From NCBI GenBank assembly GCA_050747525.1, contig JBOGOC010000086.1, positions 25,679 to 89,678 of the forward strand: a DNA stretch of 64,000 nucleotides, written 5' to 3'. Under the pieces are notes generated by a model that made no database searches, was not told where the DNA came from, and saw only the letters and a list, made by a program, of their open reading frames with translations. Positions within the stretch are counted from its first letter, which is position 1; the number at the start of each line of letters is the position of its first letter. This document shows positions 35,261 to 43,469 of this stretch, piece by piece. Both the position numbers and the translations under genes were made by a program. Source of the DNA: JBOGOC01 sp050747525. Its GTDB lineage: Bacteria > Acidobacteriota > Polarisedimenticolia > JACPZX01 > DASXTC01.

Positions 35261-35744
35261 TACTCCCTGCCGGCCAACACCGTCGTGCAGGTACGGCTCA
35301 ACACCGGTGTCGTGAGCAGCAGCGCGGGACCGTGGGCCAGTCGGCTCGCGGCGACGTCGTGGCTGACGTCGTGGCCGATGGCCATGTGGTGATACCGCGG
35401 GCAGCCAGGTCACCGGCACGGTGACCGCCGTCAAGCCGGCCAAGAGGTTCGGCGGCCAGGCCATGGTGGCCGTCGCCTTCGATACGGTGGCCCTGCCCGG
35501 CGGCGGCACGGTCCCCGTCGAGGGAGGCATGGCCGCCTACGCGGACAGTCAGAAGGCCAAAGATGCCGGCGCCATCCTCGGCAAGGTGATCGGCCATGAC
35601 ACCAAGGATGCAGTCGCCGGCGCCGTGGTCGGCGGCGGCGTCGGCACGGCCATCGCGTCGCGCAAGGGCGACGACGCCAGCCTGCCGGCGGGGACGAGCG
35701 CCAGGGTCCAGACCCGGCGCGCCCTCGAGCTGCCGGCGGCGTGA
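35261..35744 (+). pseudogene. Frameshifted paralogue of the glycine-zipper lipoprotein
   Basis: Reading across frames gives YSLPANTVVQVRLNTGVVSS, GDVVADVVADGHVVIP, then GSQVTGTVTAVKPAKRFGGQ...GAILGKVIGHDTKDAVAGAV...GTSARVQTRRALELP. This parallels the intact lipoprotein at 26370-27038. Two breaks fit single-base losses, one near 35312 and one near 35397 (ATACCG|CGGGCAGC, where one more G restores the frame). The signal peptide end is missing. The last 107 codons remain open from an internal ATG-like start but lack an export signal. Confidence 0.65.
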
Positions 35745-35826
35745 CGTTGGGCCCGGCCGGGGACACGAGGGTACGGCGGCGTACTCGTGCCCTCGGCCGG
35801 GAACACTGGCCGGCGCGGCTCAGGGC

Positions 35827-38739
35827 TCATGAGGGGTTGCGCCGGGGCTCCTGCCAGTCGCCCGAGGCCACGAAGGCTCCCCAGAAGAAGGGATGCGCGC
35901 TCAGGCCGTGGCTTCGCCGCGCTTTGAGGGCCTCGAGGGAGGCTTTCCTGACCGAGTCCGCCGCTGAGAGGCCATCGAGCCGGTTGCGATAGAGCCTGCT
36001 CATCCAGACTCGCGTGACGTCGTCCTCCACCTTCCACAAGGACATGATCAGGGACCCGGTGGTGGCGACCTCGAAGGCCCTGCGAAGGCCGAGCACCCCT
36101 TCGCCCGAGAGTGCCTTGCCGACCCCTGTCTCGCACGCGGAGAGCACGACCCATTCGACGCCCGAGAGATCCATCCCCCCGATCTCCTCGGCCGTGAGGA
36201 TCCCGTCTTCGCCCTGTTCGTTCGCCGCGGATTCCACCCGGCGGTTGGCGCCGGCCAGCGCGAGGCCCGAGAAGATCAGTGAGCTCGCCGACTCCGTCGG
36301 GGAGGCCGGGCCCTCAGGATGGCATTGGGGAGCCATGAAGAACGCATGCGTGGCGAGATGAATCGCGCGGGCGCCGGCGGCGGCCGCCTTGAACGTGGCC
36401 TCATCGGCCTCCGCGCCGGTGAGCTTGCGGACCGGCCCGGAACTGGCCCACATCGACGCGACCTCGTCGGCCTCCGTGCGCGCCTGAGGCAGTGGCTCGA
36501 AGTCCAGAGCGGCCAGGGCCGCACAGAGACCACGCGGGCCGCGCAGGGACGAGGTGGGGACCGAAGGCCTCGGCGGGGCGCCGGCCGTCGATGGGGATGA
36601 ATCGAAATCGGGTCCGCCCACGATGAGCAGCTCGCCGCTTCCGGTCGAGAGCCCGGGTGCGCGGACCGCATCCCTCTCCGCCGATATGTAGTGGAACGTG
36701 GGTCCCGACTCGACCAGGTACCCGTCTTTCTCATCCGCGAGAGCGGCCAGGCTGACCAGGTTGATCGCTCCATCGGGCACGACGAGGACACGGCTGGGAT
36801 GACGGAGCGTGGACCAGGCGGGGTCCCATATCAGGGAGCGAAGCTCCTTCGCCACGCTCAGATAGGCCTGCTCCCGGGCGCGAGAGTCCAGCCTGGGCTC
36901 GGTTCCTGCCTCCTGGCGCCAGCGCGCCACGGAGGCCTCGATGGTGGACGCAGGACCCAGATGCACCAGACGCGGCTGCCGGGTGGCGGCGTCCACCGTC
37001 AGGGCGGCGTACGATTCGACCGGCTGCATGCCCGGCAGGGGGCTGCTCCTGGAAAACGTGAAGTAGGCGACCAGCGCGGTCCCTTTGGGGAGCGAGTCGA
37101 TCACGCCCGCCAGCCCCACCCTCTCGCTCGCCAGAAGGCGCCGGTACGATGCGTTGACCTGAGCGAAGTCTCTTTCCGCCTGCTCTCGCTCTTCGAGCCG
37201 CGCCTGGAGCTCGTGCCGGTAGGCGTCCTGGTCCTGGCTCGGGGGGCCGCGCACGAGCAGGCGAGAGACGCGGCCGCGCGCCACGGCGAGCCGATCGGCG
37301 GCCGTCTGGCCCTGCGCGGACGAAACGCCCCGGCCTTCCCTCTGCCGGGCCGCCATCTCGCCGAGCACGATGGCGCGTGACCGGACGATGGAATCCCAGG
37401 ATTGAGCGATGCCGTCCTGAAGCTCACGCGTGGGCATCTTCTCCAGCAGGATGGTGAGGGCGAGGTCGACGCCCCGCCGCCGCGCCATCTCGTAGTTGAG
37501 GGCTTCGCGCTCCGACAGCACGGGGAATGTCTGCCGCAGGTGCTCGCGGGTGATTCTCTCCGACACCAGGGCCTGCGTGAGAGCGGGGCCCGTCTCATGC
37601 ATGCGAAACAGATGCTCCGCCAGATGGAAGGCGTGATCGGCGACGAACGGATGGTTCTCACCGTAAATCGCGCGCACCCTTTCCAGCGCACGAAGGTAGT
37701 GATCCCTGGCGCCCGGCATGTCTCCCTGAAGAGCGAGGGCGCCGGCTTTGAAATGCAGCAGGACCGCGGCTTCCTTCGTCTCCATCAGACCCAGCTTGAC
37801 GAAGGTGGCGAGCGCTTCGTCGATGAGCTTCGCTCCCTGAGCCAGCTCTCCCGTGCGGAGAAGGATATTCCCCAGATTGGCGCTGGCCACGGCATAGGCC
37901 GAGGAGCCCGGGCCCGGATCCTTCGCCCAGATCGCACGCACGCGCTCCCAGTGCAGGCGTGCAGCCTCCATGTCGTTCATGACGAAGCACAGATCGCCGA
38001 GATTGCCCAGGGTCCCCGCGACCTGAGGCGAGTCGGGTCCCAGGGCGGCCTCCTGGCTCTTGAGGACCTGATCGAAGAGGGTGCGGGCCGTCCCGTGATC
38101 CCCGGCCAGCTTGAGCAGGATGGCGAGATTGGTCTTGATGGTGGACTGCTCGGGATAGTCGCGGACACCGGCCTCCTTGAAGATGGCGATCACGCGCTCG
38201 TAGATGGGACGCGCCGCGGCATGCTCGCCCAGCCTCACCAGGGCGACGGCGACGTTGTTCAGGGCCTTGCCCACCTCGAGGTTCCGGCTGCCCAGCAATG
38301 TCTCACGGATTCGGGCGACCTCTTCGAAGCTGGCGCGGGCCCCCTCGTGGTTCCCGGTGAAAAGGTGCACTCTGCCCAGATTGTTGAGGCTCGTCGCGAA
38401 CTCGAGGTTCTGCCTGCCGAGCCGGGCTTCCTTGATGGCGACGGCGCGCTCGGCCGTACGCCGCATCTCCTCGAACGAAGCATCGGTCACCGCGAGCAGG
38501 ACGTGCACCAGCGCATCCAGCGCCCGTGCCGTCTCGAGCGAGTCGTTCCCGGTGGACGACAGTGCTTTGGCGACCAGCTCCCGGGCCACTCGCTCCGCCT
38601 CCGCGAGGTTCCTCGAATCCACGAGCGGCTTCACGATGTCGAGGGGGGTCGTGGGTGGGGCGTCGTCCGCGCGACCGCCGCCGAAACACGCGGCCAGGAC
38701 GATCGCGCAGACGATCCCGCGGGAACGGAAGGCAACCAT
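35827..38739 (-). CDS. TPR-CHAT lipoprotein (caspase-like protease domain)
   Basis: 970 aa from the ATG at 38739, which opens a lipoprotein signal (MVAFRSRGIVCAIVLAACFGG; lipobox LAAC). An ATG 24 nt upstream is possible. About 10 tetratricopeptide-type repeats fill residues about 30-400 (LEFATSLNNLGRVHLFTGNHEGARASFEEV and similar). A helical linker follows (about 400-560), then a CHAT domain in the last about 350 residues with the catalytic pair His in AIHLATHAFF and Cys in VVLSACETGVGKALSGEGVLGLRRAF. CHAT proteins are cysteine peptidases in signalling or defence modules. It diverges from the selenoprotein gene; only about 85 bp separate them. Confidence 0.88.
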   Translation of the reverse strand: MVAFRSRGIVCAIVLAACFGGGRADDAPPTTPLDIVKPLVDSRNLAEAERVARELVAKALSSTGNDSLETARALDALVHVLLAVTDASFEEMRRTAERAVAIKEARLGRQNLEFATSLNNLGRVHLFTGNHEGARASFEEVARIRETLLGSRNLEVGKALNNVAVALVRLGEHAAARPIYERVIAIFKEAGVRDYPEQSTIKTNLAILLKLAGDHGTARTLFDQVLKSQEAALGPDSPQVAGTLGNLGDLCFVMNDMEAARLHWERVRAIWAKDPGPGSSAYAVASANLGNILLRTGELAQGAKLIDEALATFVKLGLMETKEAAVLLHFKAGALALQGDMPGARDHYLRALERVRAIYGENHPFVADHAFHLAEHLFRMHETGPALTQALVSERITREHLRQTFPVLSEREALNYEMARRRGVDLALTILLEKMPTRELQDGIAQSWDSIVRSRAIVLGEMAARQREGRGVSSAQGQTAADRLAVARGRVSRLLVRGPPSQDQDAYRHELQARLEEREQAERDFAQVNASYRRLLASERVGLAGVIDSLPKGTALVAYFTFSRSSPLPGMQPVESYAALTVDAATRQPRLVHLGPASTIEASVARWRQEAGTEPRLDSRAREQAYLSVAKELRSLIWDPAWSTLRHPSRVLVVPDGAINLVSLAALADEKDGYLVESGPTFHYISAERDAVRAPGLSTGSGELLIVGGPDFDSSPSTAGAPPRPSVPTSSLRGPRGLCAALAALDFEPLPQARTEADEVASMWASSGPVRKLTGAEADEATFKAAAAGARAIHLATHAFFMAPQCHPEGPASPTESASSLIFSGLALAGANRRVESAANEQGEDGILTAEEIGGMDLSGVEWVVLSACETGVGKALSGEGVLGLRRAFEVATTGSLIMSLWKVEDDVTRVWMSRLYRNRLDGLSAADSVRKASLEALKARRSHGLSAHPFFWGAFVASGDWQEPRRNPS

Positions 38740-38824
38740 GGCCGGGGCAAGGATACACGACATGAGGTGTGAGGAAGGCGGTTTTCGCGCGCCGTCCCGG
38801 CCCTCTGAGCGTACATTGTCCCCG

Positions 38825-39541
38825 ATGGGACGAGGCTTCCTGAAGTGGACGGTGCGAAGCGTCGCCGTGCTCGCTGTTCTCTACGCGGCGCTGTTCGGGG
38901 GCATCGCTCTGGCGATGCTCCAGACGCCCGAGCGGTTCGGCATGGTCATGAGATACGTGCCTGGGGTGCTCGTCTGGGGCCTTCTCCCCGCCGCCGACAT
39001 GTGGCTGTGGGCCCGGCAGGGGGATCTGCAGACCGGAGACCCGGCGCCCGACTTCACCCTGCCCTTGCAGGATGGCTCGGGTGAGGTCACTCTCTCCTCG
39101 TATCGAGGCCGCCAGCCCGTCGTGCTCGTCTTCGGCAGCTACACGTGACCGCCCTTTCGCCGGGCGGTGCCCGACCTGAGCGCCCTCCATCAGCGATACC
39201 GTGAGCGCGCGGCCTTCTACGTCGTCTACATCCAGGAGGCGCACCCGGTGGATGCCTGGCAGGTCGCTTCCAACGAGAAGGACAAAGTCCTGATCGTCAG
39301 TCCCTCGAACGCCGAGGAGCGCAGCCGCGTGGCGGACCGGTGCGTCAAAGACCTCGGCATCCCGTTCCCGGCCCTCGTGGACGGGCCGGACAACCGTGTC
39401 GAGCGCGCGTACACCGGCTGGCCCGATCGTCTTTACGTCATCGACGTGGAGGGGCGCGTCGCCCACAAGAGCGAGGCCGGCCCGTTCGGCTTCAAGCCCG
39501 AGCAGGTCGAGGTGGCGCTGAAGGAACTGCTCGGCGTCTAG
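38825..39541 (+). CDS. Deiodinase-like thioredoxin-fold selenoprotein (in-frame TGA = Sec)
   Basis: 238 residues if the TGA at 39146-39148 is read as selenocysteine (residue 108). An N-terminal membrane anchor (VAVLAVLYAALFGGIALAML) is followed by GDPAPDFTLPLQDGSGEVTLSSYRGRQPVVLVFGSYT-U-PPFRRAVPDL. The active-site context FGS-T-U-PPF and the downstream VVYIQEAHPVDAW match iodothyronine deiodinases and their bacterial relatives (FGS.TUPPF, Y.EEAH..DGW). Both halves are in the same frame with uninterrupted homology, and a SECIS-like hairpin with GGU loop follows the TGA. Likely a membrane-bound redox enzyme acting outside the membrane; true deiodination is not implied. A nonsense mutation is the alternative. 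Confidence 0.85.
39161..39173 (+). promoter_or_regulatory. Bacterial SECIS-like hairpin
   Basis: CGGGC-GGT-GCCCG: a perfect 5-bp stem capped by a GGU loop. The loop's first G is 18 nt after the TGA, within the 16-37 nt window known for bacterial SECIS elements, which also favour a G/GU in a tight apical loop. An alternative 7-bp stem (ACCGCCC/GGGCGGT) overlaps the TGA itself. Confidence 0.7.
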
Positions 39542-39553
39542 CCTGAGAAGCCG

Positions 39554-40375
39554 TCAGGGACGCCTGCGCGCGGTGAAGATGCCGAAGCGCAGCGCGCCGC
39601 ACCCGTAGGCCGGCAGCATGCAGGAGCACGCGTCCACGAAGGCGCGCACTCTTTTGTCGCACGCGCCCAGGAGCCCGGACCATGCGGCGCCGGCGGCCAG
39701 AGCATGCAGCGGCTCCCAGGTCCGGCTCACGTTGAGCGACGCGTCTTCCATCTGGATGTCCGCGAACCCGGCCGCGTCGAGCCAGCCGGCGTAGTCTTCG
39801 GCCGTTCCCAGCGAGGGGAAGAGCATGCCGTCCAGGATGCGGCCGAGAAGCCGCTCCTGCTCCGGGGTTGTGGGCGCGCCGCCGGCCAGCAGGGCGCCGA
39901 GGGCCAGCCTTCCTTGCGGGCGGAGGGTCCTGGCCAGGCGGGCCAGAGTCTCCTTCCTGTCGTCGAAGTGCTCGCTGGCCTCGACGATCCACAGGACGTC
40001 GAAGCCTGCCTGCGGCGCGTCCCAGGTGCGGGCATCCTGCACGCGAACCGAGATCTTCCCGCCCAGCCCGTCTCTCTGCGCCCGGCCCCACGCGGTCAGG
40101 GCCTGAATGGGGCTGATGGTGATCCCTTCCACGCGGCAATCCAGCGTCCGTGCCAGCCACAGCGCGGACCCGCCGACCCCGCACCCCACGTCCAGCACGC
40201 GCGACCCGCGCTCGATCTCGGCAAAGGACGCCAGGTGCTCAACGAACCGGAGGGTCGGCGCGTCATTCTCGCCGCCGTCCCAGTAGCCGTGGTGGATGTG
40301 CTCGCCCCACAGCAGTGCGTAGACCCCCGACAGCCGATCGTAATGATCCCTGACGTCTTCGATAGGATCACGCAT
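39554..40375 (-). CDS. SAM-dependent methyltransferase (tocopherol/sarcosine methyltransferase-like)
   Basis: 273 aa, class I fold. The N-terminus has YDRLSGVYALLWGEHIHHGYWDG, typical of gamma-tocopherol-type and related small-molecule C/N-methyltransferases. Motif I is VLDVGCGVGGSALWLA, motif II region FDVLWIVEASEHF (acidic post-I in VEGITIS). Soluble. The C-terminus contains several Cys (ACDKRV, ACSCMLPAYGCGA). Substrate unknown. It converges with the selenoprotein gene, 12 bp apart. Confidence 0.82.
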   Translation of the reverse strand: MRDPIEDVRDHYDRLSGVYALLWGEHIHHGYWDGGENDAPTLRFVEHLASFAEIERGSRVLDVGCGVGGSALWLARTLDCRVEGITISPIQALTAWGRAQRDGLGGKISVRVQDARTWDAPQAGFDVLWIVEASEHFDDRKETLARLARTLRPQGRLALGALLAGGAPTTPEQERLLGRILDGMLFPSLGTAEDYAGWLDAAGFADIQMEDASLNVSRTWEPLHALAAGAAWSGLLGACDKRVRAFVDACSCMLPAYGCGALRFGIFTARRRP

Positions 40376-40443
40376 GGAGACCCCCCGTCCGGGAATCCTA
40401 CCAGAGCTCGAGGCCGACGCCCACGACGGTTATGACATGTATC

Positions 40444-40474
40444 ACTTGTAACGACAAGTAACATCTGTTACTAT
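40444..40474 (+). promoter_or_regulatory. chrBA promoter with two overlapping palindromic operators
   Basis: A TTGTAA (40446-40451) and TACTAT (40469-40474) are separated by exactly 17 bp, a good housekeeping-type promoter. Two inverted repeats overlap it: ACTTGT-aacg-ACAAGT (40444-40459) and GTAAC-atct-GTTAC (40458-40471). The expected start of transcription is only a few bases before the chrB ATG at 40485, and no ribosome site is present, suggesting a leaderless or nearly leaderless mRNA. ChrB is a known chromate-responsive repressor, so self-binding here is likely. Confidence 0.65.
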
Positions 40475-40484
40475 CACGCCCGTC

Positions 40485-41522
40485 ATGAGCATCGCACCCG
40501 CCCGCACCTGGCTCCTGCTCGTCCACCACCTGCCTCCGCGCCCCACGCGCCTGCGGGTGAGGGTCTGGCGCCAGCTGCAGAAGCTGGGGGCCGTCGTCGT
40601 GAAGAACTCGGTGTACGTGCTGCCGTCGTCCGACAAGTCTCTCGAGGACTTCACCTGGCTGCAGCAGGAGATCAACTCCGGCGGTGGAGGGGCGGTGGTG
40701 TTCGAGGCGCGCTCGGTGGCCGGCGCCACCGACGAGGAGATCGTCGCCGCCTTCCGCAGGGACCGGACCGAGGACTACGAGCGGTTGACGGCGAGCCTGA
40801 AGTCGTTCGAGAAGCGGATGTCCGGCAAGCGGCGCGCTCCGGTCCCGGCGCCGGCCGAGCTGTCCGTCGTGGAGGCAGAGATGAGCACCATGCAAGGAGA
40901 GTTCACCCGCATCACCGAGATGGATCTGTTCGCGGCGCCTAGCCGCGCCGAGGCGGAAGGAGCGCTCGAACGCTGCCACACGCTGCTGCGCGCCGCGCAG
41001 GGACGCCGGTCCGGGCCGGCGCGGCGCTCCGGGGCCGCTCACCCTCGCCGCGATCCGGGGCAGTACCAGGGCCGGCTCTGGGTGACGCGGCCGCGGCCTC
41101 ACATCGATCGATGTGCCTCGGCCTGGCTGATCCGCCGGTTCATCGATCGGCGCCCGCGGTTCGCGTTCCACGCTCCCGGCGAGGTGCCGCGCGGGGGCAT
41201 CCCGTTCGACATGGCGGGAGCCGAGCTCGGGCATCAGGGGGAGGACTGCACCTTCGAGACGCTCATGAAGCAGTTCGGGCTTCAGGGCGATCCCGCGCTG
41301 GCCGCCATCGCCCGGATCGTGCACGACGTGGACCTCAAGGACGGCAAGTTCGGCCGCCCCGAGGCCCCCGGCGTCAACGCGGTGCTGCGCGGACTGGAGG
41401 CGCGCATCGCGGACGATCAGAAGCTCATCCGGGAAGCAGGAGGCGTGTTCGATGGACTCTACGCGACGCTGGCCGGAAGGCCGGCCCGAGCCGGAAAAGG
41501 GGGCCGGCGCGTGCGCCGCTGA
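40485..41522 (+). CDS. chrB: Chromate-resistance regulator ChrB
   Basis: 345 aa. The N-terminal domain (WLLLVHHLPPRPTRLRVRVWRQLQKLGAVVVKNSVYVLPSSD) and C-terminal ChrB domain (LWVTRPRPHIDRCASAWLIRRFIDRRPRFAF, FDMAGAELGHQGEDCTFETLMKQFGL, IARIVHDVDLKDGKFGRPEAPGV) both match ChrB, a chromate-sensing regulator with accessory reductive function. The variable central linker is Ala/Arg rich. Its 3' end overlaps chrA by 71 nt. The promoter just upstream carries palindromes that it probably binds. Confidence 0.92.
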   Translation: MSIAPARTWLLLVHHLPPRPTRLRVRVWRQLQKLGAVVVKNSVYVLPSSDKSLEDFTWLQQEINSGGGGAVVFEARSVAGATDEEIVAAFRRDRTEDYERLTASLKSFEKRMSGKRRAPVPAPAELSVVEAEMSTMQGEFTRITEMDLFAAPSRAEAEGALERCHTLLRAAQGRRSGPARRSGAAHPRRDPGQYQGRLWVTRPRPHIDRCASAWLIRRFIDRRPRFAFHAPGEVPRGGIPFDMAGAELGHQGEDCTFETLMKQFGLQGDPALAAIARIVHDVDLKDGKFGRPEAPGVNAVLRGLEARIADDQKLIREAGGVFDGLYATLAGRPARAGKGGRRVRR

Positions 41523-42762
41523 GGTGACCTTCCGCGACGCCCTGCGCTTCTGGGCGAAGCTCGGGTTCATCTCGTTCGGCGGGCCCGCCGGCCAGATCGC
41601 CCTCATGCACCGGGAGCTGGTCGACCGGCGGCGGTGGATCTCCGAGCCGCGCTTCCTGCACGCCCTCAACTACTGCATGCTCCTTCCGGGTCCCGAGGCC
41701 CAGCAGCTCGCCACCTACGTCGGATGGTCGCTGCACGGCGTGCGCGGCGGCGTGGCCGCCGGGGCCCTGTTCGTGCTCCCGTCGGCCGTCCTCCTTCTCG
41801 GGTTGTCCTTCCTGTACGCGGCGTACGGCCGGCTGCCGGCCGCCACCGGCGTGCTCTCGGGATTCAAGGCCGTGGTCGTGGCGATCCTCGCGGCGGCCCT
41901 GCTGAGGATGGGGCGCCGCACGCTGCGCAGCCCCGCCCTCGTCCTCATCGCCGGCGCCGCCTTCGCGGGGATCCACTTCGCGGGGATCCCGTTCCCGGCG
42001 ATCGTCCTGGGCGGCGCCCTCGCGGGGATCTTCGTGGGGAGGACCGGCCCCGAGGAAGCAGCGCCTCCCGCACCGCACGCCCTTCCGCCGAAAGCGCGCG
42101 TCCTTCGCGTGCTGGCGGTGGGGCTGGCTCTCTGGGCGCTGCCGGGACTCGCTCTCGTCCTGTGGCTCGGCGCGGACAGCCTGCCCGTCGGCCAGTACAC
42201 GTTCTTCACGGGCGCGGCGCTGGTGACGTTCGGCGGGGCGTATGCCGTGCTCGGCTACGTCACGCAGGCGGCCGTGCAGACGTACGGCTGGATCACCCCG
42301 GCGCAGGCGGTCGACGGCCTGGCTCTCGCCGAGACCACGCCCGGGCCGTTGATCATGGTGCTCCAGTTCGTGGGCTTCGTGACCGGGTGGAGCCATCCGG
42401 GCGATCTGAGCAGGCTGGAGGCGGCGACCCTGGGAGCGATCCTGACGACCTGGGTCACGTTCCTCCCTTCCATCCTCTTCGTCCTGGCGGGCGCGCCGTA
42501 CATGGAGGTCCTTCGCGGTCACAGGAGCCTCGGCGCCGCCCTCTCGGGAGTGACCGCCTCGGTCATCGGCGTGATCCTGAACCTGGGGCTGGTCTTCGGT
42601 GAAGCGGTGATCTTTCCGGGCGGGCTTACGGGAGGGATCGATGGATTCACGGTGGCGGTGGCGGTCGCGGCGTTCGTCGCGCTCCACCGCTTCGAGGTGG
42701 GCGCGGCCTGGATGGTGCTGGCGGGTGGTCTGGCCGGCCTGATGAGAACGCTCGTGTCTTAG
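41452..42762 (+). CDS. chrA: Chromate transporter ChrA (CHR family, two-domain)
   Basis: 436 aa inner-membrane exporter that removes chromate. Two homologous halves: the first begins TFRDALRFWAKLGFISFGGPAGQIALMHRELVDRRRWIS with the CHR signature FGGPAGQIA and MLLPGPEAQQLATYVGW. The second has FFTGAALVTFGGAYAVLGYV and GLALAETTPGPLIMVLQFVGF. About ten hydrophobic segments. It starts within the 3' end of chrB. Confidence 0.94.
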   Translation: MDSTRRWPEGRPEPEKGAGACAAEVTFRDALRFWAKLGFISFGGPAGQIALMHRELVDRRRWISEPRFLHALNYCMLLPGPEAQQLATYVGWSLHGVRGGVAAGALFVLPSAVLLLGLSFLYAAYGRLPAATGVLSGFKAVVVAILAAALLRMGRRTLRSPALVLIAGAAFAGIHFAGIPFPAIVLGGALAGIFVGRTGPEEAAPPAPHALPPKARVLRVLAVGLALWALPGLALVLWLGADSLPVGQYTFFTGAALVTFGGAYAVLGYVTQAAVQTYGWITPAQAVDGLALAETTPGPLIMVLQFVGFVTGWSHPGDLSRLEAATLGAILTTWVTFLPSILFVLAGAPYMEVLRGHRSLGAALSGVTASVIGVILNLGLVFGEAVIFPGGLTGGIDGFTVAVAVAAFVALHRFEVGAAWMVLAGGLAGLMRTLVS

Positions 42763-42773
42763 GAGGAGACACC

Positions 42774-43469
42774 ATGAACGCGCCCGGACGATGCCTTCTG
42801 ATCAGCAACTCGACGCTTCATGGCCAGGGGTACCTCGATCATGCCGCACGCCAGATCGCGGACTTCCTCGGCCCCGTGAAGCGCGTGGTCTTCGTGCCCT
42901 TCGCCATGCACGATTGCGATGCCTATGCGGCCAGGGCGCGCGACAGGTTCGCGGCCATGGGTTGCGAGCTTCGTTCGATTCACGATGGCGCGCTCCTCGA
43001 CGCGGACGCCTGGTTCGTCGGCGGCGGGAACACGTTCAGGCTCCTGGATGCGCTTCAGCGCCTGGATCTGATCGCCGCCATCCGCCGCGACGTGGGGAAC
43101 GGCATCCCCTACATCGGGTCGAGCGCGGGCGCCATCGTGGCAGGCCCGAGCCTCCGCACCACCAAGGACATGCCCATCGTCCAGCCGCGCTCGTTCGATG
43201 CCCTCGGCCTGGTGCCGTTCCAGATCAGCCCGCACTATCTGGACCCCGACCCCGCCTCGACCCACATGGGAGAGACCCAGGAAGAGAGAATCCAGCAATA
43301 CCACGAGGAGAACGACGCGCCTGTCGTGGGCCTGCGCGAAGGATCGATGCTGATCGTCGAAGGGGGCACGGTCGTGCTCCAGGGACGGACGCCCGCGCGC
43401 ATCTTCCGAAAAGGCACTCCGCCCCTGGAGGTGGAGCCGGGAGGACACCTTGAGCACCTTGTCGCCTGA
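42774..43469 (+). CDS. pepE: Dipeptidase E-like serine peptidase (S51)
   Basis: 231 aa. Peptidase S51 landmarks: LLISNSTLHGQGYLDHA, FVGGGNTFRLLDAL, nucleophile Ser in IPYIGSSAGAIVAGPSL, and QISPHYLDP with a catalytic-type His. Cleaves Asp-X dipeptides in the known family. GGAG precedes the ATG, 11 bp after chrA. Co-transcribed with the next gene (20-nt overlap). Confidence 0.9.
   Translation: MNAPGRCLLISNSTLHGQGYLDHAARQIADFLGPVKRVVFVPFAMHDCDAYAARARDRFAAMGCELRSIHDGALLDADAWFVGGGNTFRLLDALQRLDLIAAIRRDVGNGIPYIGSSAGAIVAGPSLRTTKDMPIVQPRSFDALGLVPFQISPHYLDPDPASTHMGETQEERIQQYHEENDAPVVGLREGSMLIVEGGTVVLQGRTPARIFRKGTPPLEVEPGGHLEHLVA

Noticed and set aside
39146..39148. TGA as a simple nonsense mutation in a redoxin gene
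   Set aside because: The stop falls precisely on the residue that is Sec or Cys in deiodinase-type proteins, the frame downstream is undamaged, and a SECIS-like hairpin is correctly placed.
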